DNA of 64,000 bases from Phycomyces nitens (taxonomy: Eukaryota > Mucoromycota > Mucoromycetes > Mucorales > Phycomycetaceae), in NCBI GenBank assembly GCA_022702545.1, contig JAHRBC010000001.1, positions 5,332,001 to 5,396,000 on the forward strand, given 5' to 3'. Position numbers and translations under genes: made by a program. This document shows, one piece after another, positions 1 to 10,946 of this stretch (the stretch's first letter is position 1; every line of letters begins with the position of its first letter). The notes under the pieces were generated by a model. It did not search any database and was not told where the DNA came from. It saw only the letters and a list, made by a program, of their open reading frames with translations.

Positions 1-689
1 CATGGATCGTTTGTATGAAGTATGGCTACCACATTGGCATATCTATAAAGTTATATACATTTTATAAAAAACTAGTTCATAAATATTAATGATAAAAAGT
101 ACTTGCGTGATAATTGGCGCTTTATATGCCTCGAAAGTACCAAGAATATAGTAAAGATACCAAGATGTAGTAGACGGCTTTTTGGCGTTCTATGTGAAGG
201 TTACGGAGTTAGAAAGCCAAAGGAAAGAGGGAAACCTGTAACAATTTAAACTCCGTGGATTTATAACAATTTTACTAGTAAAAAATGTAAGCACTTGTCA
301 GGAGCGGACTAGGATTGGCACTCAGTCCAAGCCCTATCCAATCATAAAGTATTGCCTTATTAAGAATGTTAATAAGTAACAACTAGCAGACTAAGCGATG
401 ACAAAGAAGTAGCTAGTAACAGTTTACTTAGTAATAGCTACTCATCTCTTAGTCAGTAACAACTTATATCATATATCTCAAAACATACAAATATCCCAAA
501 TATTCCAACAAATAAACATTATCTTTATCTTCATATTCATTCTATTTATCAACTCTTATTGTGTGACTTCTCGCACATTACACACTTAAATCACGTCACG
601 CCTTTGATTCTTCTCTATAGCTTACAAAGCATATTGTACTTTCTCCTTACTCTTTTACTCTTATATTATATTAGTATAAAGCACAAAAT
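1..689. other. AT-rich non-coding stretch
   Basis: I see no supported gene here. The sequence is AT-rich with short direct repeats of a TAGTAACA-like motif around 380-470. It precedes the Helitron relic and may hold its decayed 5' flank, but no convincing element terminus was seen. Confidence 0.4.
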
Positions 690-1390
690 GCCTAGACTTA
701 CTGTTCCCCCCTGAAGAAATGGCTGAAAGAAGATGGAGATACATGAGAGAATACCAGTGTAATCATTGGCAATCAATGCAAGTGGAAATATCAGAAACAG
801 AAACAGAACAACGGAATTTAATGTCTCAAGCAGAGTACATGTGAGAGCATCAGCGTAATTGCCAGAAAACTTCAGAAATTGAAGTGATAGCAACAGTAGA
901 ATCAGAGAATATTAAAACATCTTGGGCAGAATTTATGGGAGAATATCGACGCAGGTGCCAACAAATAACTGAAATAGAAGTAGTCGAGACAGTAGAAGCA
1001 GAGAATATTGGTAATTCTCGGGCAGAATATATGCACGAGTATAGGAATAGTAGACAAAGTAGAGCTGCTGCAGAGAATGAGCGAGTAGTAAGAAAGTGTA
1101 GACTGAATAACATTGGCACAAATAATTGAAGTAGCATACAAAGAAATTATGAATCAACAATCAGAGAGTGTCCTACATATGTATGCGGATGTTGTGGAGG
1201 TCTTTTCTTTCAAAAAGATATATCGTCAGTAAAAAGAATCGCTCTTACGGGTATTTGGGACTGTTCAGAAGATATTTTTTTAGAAAACCTTTTGGGCAAT
1301 TGACAATCATAAGATACCAAGCACTTTCGTTAATGAAGAAATTATAGACAAGATTCCACTATGTTCTACCTGTTTTTTTTTCATAGAAAG
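690..1390 (+). pseudogene. Decayed Helitron N-terminal region
   Basis: Several plus-strand frames together read like the N-terminal part of a fungal Helitron replicase/helicase. Arg/Glu-rich repeats containing RAEYM and EYR (about 884-1129) are followed by a CxxC segment (TYVCGCCGGLFFQKDI, about 1172-1220) and a second LCSTC motif near 1350. This order, a YxCxxC then an LCxxC shortly after, is typical of the region ahead of the Helitron Rep domain. The frame shifts and stops several times, so no intact protein is made. The rest of the expected protein does not follow directly; a matching Rep region begins 6.4 kb downstream on the same strand. It could be part of that copy or a separate one. 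Confidence 0.5.
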
Positions 1391-2219
1391 ATATCTTGCT
1401 TCTATTCTTCGAAATAACAGATAAACCATTAATAAACTAGGCACATTTTTTGGAAGATTGCAAAATAAAATAAATATCATTAATTCGTTGTAAACTTAAA
1501 CTTATTTTTTTACTAGTGGATAAACCTTGAACTAAAATTAATTATAGCCAATAAGATGCTTTTCCGATATGTGGTTACCATTTAACCACAAGATTATAAC
1601 ATGAGCTGTTGTCATGTTTCTTCAATATTTAAACAAAGAGATACGATTTATTAAAGATAGGAATATGAACCAAAATTACAATTACAATTAAGAAAGATAA
1701 ATGATTGTTGTTGGCAAATGAGAAAGAGTTGTGATAATGGGAGTAGTATATCGGTCGATTTTGTATTTAGGAAATTGATCACAACGATTCCAATTTGTCA
1801 AAAAAATGGGCGACAATGGAGTATATAAGGTAGACATAAAAAAAAGGAATACATTAGCCTTAAATAACACTTTATGTAGACAAGACATACCTTTGACTTT
1901 TGCCTAGCTACACCTCTGCAAATTGTGCAGGAACATCTGCAACGGATTTCATTTTAGAGGCTACGGATCTTTGAGAGAAAAAAGGTTAATATTAGAATTT
2001 TCTAATCTTCTTATTACACACAAACAGACTTTAGGTTCTAAAAATTACCTGATAACAGTCAAAGTGTAAAGAACAGCATTGTTGAAAATAATGGTGAAGT
2101 ATCAGAACTAAGGGTATACTCAATGTCACAGCCAAATTCAAGATTTTTGTCACCTCAGCAACATACATCCTAAAATTTGGCTCATACAATATGACATGAG
2201 CACTCTTTTGTCATCATTT
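1391..2219. other. Intergenic, no gene seen
   Basis: AT-rich DNA with no supported ORF, RNA gene or element terminus. It separates the Helitron N-terminal relic from the tandem array. Confidence 0.4.
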
Positions 2220-3650
2220 ACTCTCGGTCATCTGCTGCTATGTTTGCGTCCGCTCGAATTTCGTAAAGGTTCGTCGTATTCGTATGCTATGTCCTGTCAT
2301 CAATATCCAATTTAGTACATATGTTGGCTTACCATATGGTCTCGTCGTCGTATCGTCTGTAAGGTTCGTATTCGATTTCGTTCGTACTCGTCGTCTGTAT
2401 CCAATAAGCGTCGACGTCTGGTATGATATTCGTCTGGTACTCGTCGGATGGGTCAATGTTTTCGTCGTCGTGCGTAAGCGTCGTCGTTAATCGTTGTTCG
2501 TCTGTATCAATGTTTTCGTGCGTTCGTATTTCGTAAAGGTTCGTCGTATTCGTATCCTATGTCCTGCCATAAAAATCCAAATTAGAATATGTGTTCGCTT
2601 ACCTTATTGCCCTGTCGTCCATATCGTCTGCAAAAGTTTGTATTCAATTTCGTTCGTACTCGTCGTCTGTATCCACTTATCGTCGACGTCTGGTATGTTA
2701 TTCTTCTGGTACTCGTCGTATGAGTCAATGTTTTCGTCGTCGCGCGTAATAGTTCGTCGTTAATTGTTGTTCGTCTGTATCCACGTTTTCGTTCGTTCGT
2801 ATTTCGTAAAGGTTCGTCGTATTCGTATTCCATGCTCTGCCATAGAAATCCAAATTAGAATATGTGCTCGCTTACCTTATTTCCCTGTCATCCATATCGT
2901 CTGCAAAAGTTTGTATTCGATTTCGTTCGTACTCGTCGTCTGTATCCACTTATCGTCGACGTCTGGTATGATATTCGTCTGGTATTCGTCGTATGGGTCA
3001 ATGTTTTTGTCGTCGTGCGTAATCGTCGTCGTTAATCGTTGTTCGTCTGTATCAATGTTTGCGTTCGTTCGTATTTCGTAAAGGTTCGTCGTATTCGTAT
3101 TCTATATCCTGCCATAAAAATCCAAATTAGAATATGTGTTCGCTTACCTTATTGCCCTGTCATCTATATTGTCTGCAAAAGTTCGTATTCGATTTCGTTC
3201 GTACTCGTCGTCTGTATCCAATAAGCGTCGACGTCTGGTATGATATTCGTCTGGTACTCGTCGTATGGGTCAATGTTTTCGTCGTCGTTGTTAACTGTTG
3301 CTGGTCTGTATCTAAGTTTTCGTGCGTTCGTTCGTAAATTTGTAAAGGTTCGTCGTATTCGTATCCTATGTCCTGCCGTAAAAATCCAAATTAGATTATG
3401 TGTTCGCTTACCTTATAATTTTGTCGTTTGTATCCATTAAACTTTGACGGCTGATAAGGTATTCGGTTGGCATTCGTTGAATACATTGGTTCCTGACCTT
3501 GGACTCAATCTTCACCGTATATTGCTGATAGTCTGCATCTGTTCTGGCATGTGTTCGTTTAGGTCCGTCGTATTTATATTTCATATCCTGTTATAAATAT
3601 TCAAGTTAGTATATGTGTTTACTTACCTTATTGTAGCAATATTTTTTTTT
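2220..3650 (-). repeat. Tandem array of ~270-base units with an embedded intron-like module
   Basis: Five similar units are marked by the plus-strand anchor TCGTAAAGGTTCGTCG at about 2261, 2531, 2804 and 3076, and a diverged form at 3341, so the spacings are 270, 273, 272 and 265. A more diverged sixth copy lies at about 3420-3650. The plus strand is rich in TCG/TCGT. On the minus strand each unit carries a 39-base block that starts GTAAGC or GTAAGT, contains TTCTAAT or TACTAAC, and ends CAG, which is the layout of a short fungal intron. After the CAG the minus strand reads D-(I/M)-x-Y-x-Y-D-x-P in the copies, and the sixth copy stays open for about 58 codons. Other copies carry stops in every frame, so this is probably an amplified and decayed repeat-exon gene. 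Plus-strand hydrophobic ORFs here are composition artefacts. Confidence 0.7.
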
Positions 3651-4608
3651 ACATCTCGGACAGTAGTCCTGATGAGATGTAATAGTCGGCTAGTATTATT
3701 ATATATATATACACTTACCTTGTTTTATACTTTATTAACTCACTGTGAGATGTAACATGGAAATATTTGCGATTACTACGTCAACTGGTCTGCTATTACG
3801 ATAGACCTATATTGGATGAAATAATTATTAGTTTGTTAGCAATAGTTTGTGCTTACCTTTCAAGTCTTTCTTTTTTATTGCTTGTCCTATATAATCTACG
3901 ATATATGTCTGTCTACGTGTACTGATCCAACATTGGTTTTGCTCTGAATATATATTTTGTTATGTCTCTATGTATTTCTGCTTCCAAAGTCTTCGGTCTC
4001 GGTGGATATGGCTATTCCAAATATATCTATCATACTAGCCGTCTGGTATATCGTATATAAAGGTTTCTCGTCATGAATTTTTGATATCGAGTCTTTATCT
4101 TCATTTTTTCTATGTTTTTTGTATTTGTATTTTTTTTTAATTTTGTTTTTTTTTATTATGCTTGAGTGATCTCCAAACAGAGGTGAACATGATCTACGTA
4201 TAACGACTGAGTTGTCTTCTATCTTCAATCTTCTAATATGTAGGTCGGTGATAACTATGAGCCTTGAAGTATATCTCGCGGATCGTTTTGCTTGAATGCC
4301 TTGAAGTAAACACCGTGATAGTCTTGTTATGTGCTGTAGTATATGTGCCGTCTAGGGTCTCTAGAAAAGAACGAGTACGGTGTTAAATATCGATAGACAA
4401 TAGGATACAATCAAAGGACTTTGATTTGATACAAAGTCATGGTTTTGCTCATGGATGTATTGAATATGTGCCGATAGCTTCCAATGACGCAACATAGAAT
4501 ATTTTTGAAATGTCTTACCTATTATATGTAGAACACCAGTAGTCTGCTAGGAGTTGTGCTGTTTATCTATCTCCAGAGTTCGTTTAATCTTTGCGTGATA
4601 TTCGATTC
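3651..4608 (-). other. Possible decayed minus-strand exons
   Basis: Further minus-strand donor-like sites follow upstream of the array: AAG|GTAAGT near 3717 with a TACTAG branch-like site and CATCAG acceptor, and AAG|GTAAGC near 3857 with GCTAAC and ATATAG. Short stretches between them are open, including one with a CPRC-K3-YC motif at about 3640-3680. A Lys-rich minus-strand ORF of 86 codons lies at 3968-4228 and is partly homopolymer-driven. I recognise no family. It may be the 5' part of the gene whose repeated exons form the array. Confidence 0.3.
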
Positions 4609-5027
4609 TCAAACATACTGTTCGTTTACCTGCAAGGCATTCTTGAAAGGAGGCGGAAATTTTGATATCGTGGCCGTATTTATGTAGACACTGCTAGTAT
4701 AGATAGTCCAAATATCGCAAGAACGTTGGTTATGTCCGAGCAGGGCTTTCCTCGGAAACATTGAGAGGTCATAAAGAGATGGGTCACCGGCCAAGGTGAT
4801 CGTTTGTAACTCAACAGGGCAGTATTCAGTGGAGTTAACCATTCCACATATTTGTCAATGTGGTGGACTGGAGATGTTCCGTGATCAAGATGAAACCATA
4901 AATGGAGCGGCCGTGCAGAGTAAGCGGGCGCGGGAATCATAGACATGTGGATAGGCCTACAGGTCTTGTAGATACGGTGCACTGCGGCAGTGAGTAGACG
5001 GCCATTTGCGACATGAGTGGAAGTCAA
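4609..5027 (-). pseudogene. Unrecognised minus-strand coding fragment
   Basis: Two overlapping minus-strand frames look protein-like: 4680-5027 (115 codons, with PIHMSMIPAPAYSARPLHLW) and 4609-4842 (77 codons, with TLAGDPSLYDLSMFPRKALL). Balanced residue composition and a CAG|GTAAAC donor-like site near 4628 suggest real coding ancestry. The change of frame near 4840-4860 suggests either a frameshift or a short unrecognised intron. I do not recognise the family; a decayed transposon gene or a lineage-specific protein are both possible. Confidence 0.3.
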
Positions 5028-5869
5028 ACAGTCTCGGTTGAAGTTCTATATAATACTCACAATTTAAGAAAGCCATGTAACAATATTATCTCCAGGTATT
5101 TGAGCTTACCAGTAGTTTAACCAAAATGGATGACAATACTCTCTATATCATTGTGTGATTCTTGGATAGTGGATGGCAAATGCTCGTTTTAATTTGGCAG
5201 ACGGAATGCTAGTCAGAGCTGGTTGACGGCTTCTTTGATCCTTGGCAGCTAACCAAGAATATTCTGATATATCTGGCCAACGAAATGGTTCTTTCGGCTC
5301 CCTTGGATTGGTGTTTTTACTGCCTCGGTTACCCTCAATAGTGTGGATGCAAACGATGTCATTTTATAGCTTGAAGTTCAGTTCAATCGGCATGCTGGTA
5401 TTTCCACTGGGCCACTTTGAATGTCAATATGTTCACCATCTGGAGTTACTACCTCTGTTATTCCTAGGAGCGCCTATGATTGTGTAACCTTTAAGCGTTC
5501 CATTGACTTGTTCCCGTTGCTCTCTAATGAGAGAAACTTTGTTCTCTCTACTAATCAGGACTTACCTTTTGCTAGCTATGCACTGCGGTATGTGTTATCC
5601 AGTAAAGCAAATGATAGGTTATTCGTATATTGCTGCTTGGGTTCCTTCTCGATTCTTTCCTGAGGGTATTGTGCTTTTATATGCCTTGACTTCTTGCAAC
5701 TGTACGGTAGGCGACAATCCTTTGTTTTCCTTACAATCTTCCTTCATGTCCTTTTTTGTGACTGTAACTAAATCCAACAGACATGTCTTGGTATTTCAGG
5801 TAAACCTTGGGCCTTCGTCTAACAACTATCTCGTATATCAAAGGATGTGTCTAATCATTTCCTCGTAGG
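5028..5869. other. Ambiguous region with shadow ORFs
   Basis: Plus-strand ORFs of 80-121 codons (5242-5868) have Ser/Leu/Phe-rich compositions typical of antisense shadows. The minus strand shows interrupted protein-like stretches and an AAG|GTAAGT donor-like site near 5567, and could be upstream exons of the fragment at 4609-5027. No product can be named. Confidence 0.25.
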
Positions 5870-6405
5870 TGGGTCCATCATGATAAAAGTATAATATCAA
5901 GTTGTGGTAATCAAGGATTCGTATAATATTTAATGGTCTTTCAAACAGTATATTTTGATCTAACTGTTCTATAAAGTTGTGACCTGTCTAGGTGCACAAA
6001 AAGGATATTCTTCTCGCTATCAACTTCTAGTATATCCGTAACGTATGGTGTCCAACAATACCGTCTAAGCCCATCGTAGAAACTTCCTTTGCTATCTCAA
6101 AAGATAGCAATAGGTATTTTTCTGCCTTCTTTCGGCTTTTACTCTGCCCTGGTACTGGAACCAAAGTCTGGAAAAACTGGTCGGTACATGAGCCCCAGTC
6201 GATGGTGTCAAAAACAGATGCAATGCCTTTGGGGATAATCTACATCTGAATCGTCATTTAGTAACTCAAACTTACTTTTTACAGGCCTTGGAAGAACAGT
6301 GATAGGTTTTTCATGAGCTATACGCGTCTCATTTCCAAAGACGAGAATGCAATTGGCAGGTTTTTGTAATGCTAATGATGAGGTAAATTCAAAAGAGGGA
6401 TCCAT
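5870..6405 (-). pseudogene. Unrecognised minus-strand coding fragment, candidate first exon
   Basis: A 65-codon minus-strand ORF starting at 6405 (MDPSFEFTSSLAL) precedes interrupted but protein-like stretches down to about 5870, including one with SYDGLRRYCWTPYV-like character near 6050. A donor-like AAA|GTAAGT sits near 6270 with TTACTAAA about 10 bases further on. Stops in all frames prevent a single model. With 4609-5027 it may represent one long decayed multi-exon gene. No family is recognised. Confidence 0.25.
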
Positions 6406-7246
6406 AAAAGTGTTGACATATTGATTGAGGACGCGTCTTCTAGTGTCTCTTCTTGTCGAGGTCTCAGTAGTAACTTGTATTTATATCAGCTATTTAAAAT
6501 AAAAAAGTCAAAAAAACGCGTTTATAAAACTTGATTCATGCTTTAGTTACCTTGTATATCTAGACCCAAAGTATTTATATATGTGTCTGTAATAGCCGTC
6601 TAAACAGCTTATTACTAATACTGTACTCTCTTAAAGATGTACGCGTAATTTCTTTGCAAAAGTAAATGTGGGAACATGTAAATGAGAGGAATGAGGCAAG
6701 AGAGGTAAAAAATGATTGAGCGTGAGAGTCTCATTTTATGCACGAATTTTGCTAGGGACACCATGTTGTGTCACGTGCATTGACTTGCCCTTTTTTGATT
6801 GCCTTATTTCTTCTGCTACATATTTAATAACCCAAAGCCCAGGACTGACACAATACTAGAATATTGAAAGTATTATTGGTGTTCTAGTTGTAAAAATTGT
6901 ATCTAGCTTGAGAATATCTTGCATTGTATTTAATCTCTTGTATTCCAGCAATTTAGTGTAAATGTTTCTGATGGCTGGCTTGTACGTCGTTGGGACAATA
7001 TTTCTCCTCTCATTATAAGCATACATTATCCCATCAATAATGCATTCCAGTCTTTTCAGAACCTATAGACCAATAAGATGTATGATCCACATTCTCCTTG
7101 TCTCTTCGTTCAACTGATCAGCTCCCATAAGACTCCTGTTCTTTTTCACGATAAAAGTAGTACTTTGAAGAGTAATATCTATGAATCTCAGGAATTTTTT
7201 ATTGATATTACAAGTTTTGTGATTTATACTGCAATTCTATTTAAAC

Positions 7247-7293
<47 letters not shown>

Positions 7294-7814
7294 CTGATTT
7301 TTCTCTCAATGCAGTAATAGCACCTCTTGCCTCTTTATATATGAATTGCTTTAAAAGGCTATCATGCTAAATCTTTACAGCTGCTTTAAATAAAAAGTGT
7401 TCCTGACATATTTTTGGTTTGGTTTTAAAAAATAAATGAATCAATCAATAATATAAGATGAAAAACTTTGCAATCATACCTTAAGAATCTTGGAATCACA
7501 AATAACAATCCCAATAAAAACCCCCTTTCCTTAAAACTTGCCAAAAATGTTTTTAGCTGAGAAACGATGTGCTTCATGGAGATTGACTGGTCATAGCTGT
7601 ATATCTAACATCAGCTGTCCTATGAATCCGAAAAAAAGGCACTTCTCTTTTCATCCCTCGAAAGAGAACAAGCGATAAAATTTTTATTGAACAAGAGTAT
7701 CCTGCAGAGAGTAGCAGATGTAATAATTATTATCATTATATTAGTATATTAGTATAGTACCAATTCTTTTATTAATTATATTCTTTTTTTCATATTCCTC
7801 TAACAGCTGCTGCT
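6406..7814. other. Intergenic with no supported gene
   Basis: AT-rich sequence without a convincing ORF. It includes a (CT)n run, annotated separately. The ORF at 7078-7317 is partly that microsatellite and is not supported as a gene. Confidence 0.4.
7250..7290. repeat. (CT)n microsatellite
   Basis: About 20 perfect CT dinucleotides in non-coding DNA upstream of the Helitron relic. Confidence 0.95.
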
Positions 7815-10512
7815 TTGAGAGTGAGACTAGAGATTCCCCCAATCTCTCTTCCCATTCTTCCAGAGATTCGCACGGAAGAACAGCAACAGGTTGTCCTGCC
7901 TGTCAACTCCATTCCTGTTCACACCCGAGTATTTGCAATGGATAACATTGCTCGATTCCCAGTTGATACAGAGCCAGCTGTTGACAACAGAGGCGGAATG
8001 GATGCATAATGCCGATTCTGTGGTACCGCAATGTCTATGAAAGAAAAGTGTCCAAGATCTTCTCTCATTCGACCTTCCTTCACCATGTGTTGTGGTCAAG
8101 GAAAGTATGTTCTTCCTCCACTTGAGCCAACTTCCCGCCGAAATTGCAGAGCTCCTAAGCTACACGACACCAGCTAGGAAAGATTTCTTTTCCAAAATCA
8201 GAAGCTATAACAATACCATGAGCTTTACTTCTTTGGACCCAAAAGTTGATTCTTCAGTTGCCAACAATAGAGGCAGTGCTTATAGCTTTAAGACCCATGG
8301 TTCTATTTGTCACAATATCGATTCCATCTTGGCAATGAGCGAAACAGAGGTTGCCAGACCTCAATTTTCCCAGATCTACATTTACGATCCAGCCTCTCGT
8401 CTGAATAATCATATGACAGATCTCACTTTGCGTTTGGTTGCCGAAGGTCCCCAAGATCATAGGCGCTACAATGTCCCAACTTCCGAGGAAGTGTCAGTCT
8501 TGATTATGAACAATGTTCCCGGCACTTTCAGAAATATTGTACTGTGTACCCAGACCAAATTTCACCAAAAGATAAATAAGTAGCACAGAACCTATGATGC
8601 TCTGTATTATGTCTTGCTCTTTCTCAATGGCAAAGATGGCGGGACCATCAACTCAAGGTTATTATCAGGAAATAATTTAATAGTTATGTAGTTGTATGCT
8701 AGCTGCTTGATGTACCGCCCAAACTTACAGCATCACCTCCACCTATTTGGTGGCCTCTCCCAGCAGTACATTGTTGGCATTTACGCAAGGCTTGAGCATA
8801 ACAGGCTGAATTACATAATCACCAATCAGGAGCGCCTCCGAGTGGATCTTTACAGTGTTTTTTAGGATGCGATAAACCACAATGGCATTACTTTGGCAAA
8901 TCTTGGTTGGTGAATTATCCTTCCTTCTTTTTTCATCGGCAGTCCACGCCACACGCGACAATTGTACCAGAATGCAATGGGTATTGTTCACCACTTTGGA
9001 AAGCCTGACCTGCTCATCACCTTTACCTGTAACCGAAGTTGGCCAGAAAGCTCCTCTGCTCTTTTGGCTGGACAAAATGCTAGTGACAGACCTGATCTCT
9101 GCTTCTGAGTTTTTAACCTCAAGCTTAAGGAACTCATGAATGACTTGACAAAGAACCATATCTTGGGGAAAGTAAAGGCGTTTATCTATGTCTTCGAGTT
9201 TCAGAAGAGAGGCCTTCCTCATGCCCACACTCTGTTACTTATTCGTACAGAATATAAGTCGACAAGTATAGAAGACTATGATCTTATAGTCTCGGCCGAG
9301 TTGCTAAATCCCGAATCAGATCCACAGGCATACGAGGTTGTACATCGCAACATGATGCATGGTCCATATGATCCTACCCACCCCAACTCCAGGTGTATGG
9401 ATAATGACAAATGTCAACAGCGTTTTTCAAAGAGATTCAGTGAAGAAACAGTCAAAGATGGAAAATCAGTAAAAAAAAGATTTATTGAGCTGGATAACCG
9501 CTGGGTGGTTCCCCATAACCGTTTCCTATGTTCCAAATACAACACCCACATAAATTTTGAGATCAGCACCTCAATTTCGACAGTAAAATATCACTACAAG
9601 TATGTATATAAAGGGCATGATTGTGCAATTGCAGCCGTGCCATTATTAGGCCAGCACCATAAAGCCGAGAAAACAGATAAAGTCAGAGAGTTTCTTGATT
9701 CCCGATATGTTTTTGCCTCTGAAGCATCCCGGTGAATTTTCTCCTTTAAACTTCACCAAAAGTATCCTGATCACCAAAGACTCGCCATTCATACCGAAAA
9801 TTATCAGCAAGTATACTATCACGACTCTGATAATATAGCTCAACTGTCAAACATCAATGCCAATACAACCCTGAAATCATGGTTTACATACAACTCAGTC
9901 AACCAAGACTCTCGCCAATACATCTATCAAGAATTCCTTACCCATTTTGTCTGGAACAGAAAGGATAGGGAATGACCCCCTCGCAATAGATTGGAGAGAA
10001 GAACGGTCAGCAGAGTGTATACAGTCTCCCCAAGATATGTCGAGAAGTACTGTTTGAGGATCCTCCTCCATAACGTTCGTGGTTCTACAAGTTTTGCTGA
10101 CATTTGTACTGTCAATGGTCATTAGTATGAGACCAACCAAGCTATCTCCCGTACTTTGGGTTTGCGGCTAAACGATGATGAATGGAATTCTTGGGTAGAG
10201 AAGCTACATACTACCAGATCACATCATCATTGAGGCGCTTATTCGCTGGCCTTTTGGTATTTTGGTATTTTGTCAAGTTTCCGATCCTTTTGTCCGTTGG
10301 ATGGCTCATCACACTTCTATGGTCAAAGATTATTTTCACTTGGCTAGAACAAACGAATCAGATCCTTCTTTGGAGCCTACCCAAGACATGTACGACAGAC
10401 TTCTGTGGGATATTGAAATACACCTGTCCGTAAACTCCCCCACATTCACTTCCTTTACCAGATTTATTCTCCCTCCTATGCACGAAAACCTCGATCCTTT
10501 ACGAAATTGCTA
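7815..10512 (+). mobile_element. Decayed Helitron, Rep (HUH endonuclease) region
   Basis: Joined across shifting plus-strand frames, this reads as the central part of a Helitron RepHel protein. A CRFCGTAMSMKEKC zinc-like motif (about 8010) is followed by CCGQGK (about 8085), SFTSLDPKVDSSV (about 8222), SQIYIYDPASRL (about 8368), the NQERLR region (about 8824), the HFGKPDLLITFTCN block (about 8993), and the Rep core. Further decayed blocks (ADICTVNGH-like near 10100, LNDDEWNSW near 10170) follow. At least five frame changes or stops break it. The PIF1-type helicase half expected downstream is missing before 10.56 kb, and neither Helitron terminus was recognised. It is almost certainly non-autonomous or dead. 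Confidence 0.8.
9136..9735 (+). pseudogene. Helitron Rep catalytic core, uninterrupted 199-codon stretch
   Basis: This is the longest open piece of the Helitron relic. It contains the HUH motif in FQKRGLPHAH (codons 22-31, the two His at 29 and 31) that coordinates the metal in rolling-circle Rep endonucleases. It also contains the tyrosine-rich KYHYKYVYKGHD segment near 9590-9625, which corresponds to the two-tyrosine catalytic helix. These are the DNA-nicking and joining elements of the family. The open frame begins inside the domain and stops before the helicase, so the ATG at 9136 is unlikely to be the true start. The core may simply not have been hit yet by a stop. Confidence 0.75.
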
Positions 10513-10946
10513 AACATCACAGCTAATTCTTCAAGAACATCAACAGCTCTGTGACGACGCCAGTTTATTATTTTATTTGGTCTGTGCATATTTGACTCTT
10601 TTTATAGTGTATATGAAAACTATCAACCGGTACTCCCTTTAGTCTGTTGTTAGCTTATTATTTAGATGTATGTGCCTTTTAGTCAAAATGCTTAATTGGA
10701 ATATCAAGTATATTTGGGTATAAAAAGGCAAACAAATAAGCAGACTAGCAGTACAAATTTTCTATGAATATATGTTGTATAATATCAAAAAAATAATACT
10801 ATAATAAATTATTCATTTACATTTATAGTATCTTTCTTCAAAAAGTTTGCTAGTACTCTAATATGTATATCAGAATAAATAGATTAAAACATTAGATACT
10901 TTATTTATCCTTTCATATTGATATACAGTATACTCCTGATAACTAC
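10513..10946. other. Intergenic, downstream of the Helitron relic
   Basis: No gene is seen. It probably holds the decayed 3' remainder of the Helitron and the polyadenylation region of the minus-strand ligase gene that ends at 10947. Confidence 0.4.

Noticed and set aside
2284..3440. Overlapping plus-strand ORFs of 60-105 codons with similar hydrophobic peptides
   Set aside because: They follow from the TCG/TCGT-rich tandem units. The splice-like modules lie on the other strand, and the plus frames have no domain features.
2220..3650. CRISPR-like array
   Set aside because: The units are ~270 bases with full-length similarity, not short repeats with unique spacers, and the setting is eukaryotic.
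5242..5868. Plus-strand ORFs of 80-121 codons
   Set aside because: Composition and overlap suggest antisense shadows. No start context, splice partner or family feature was found.
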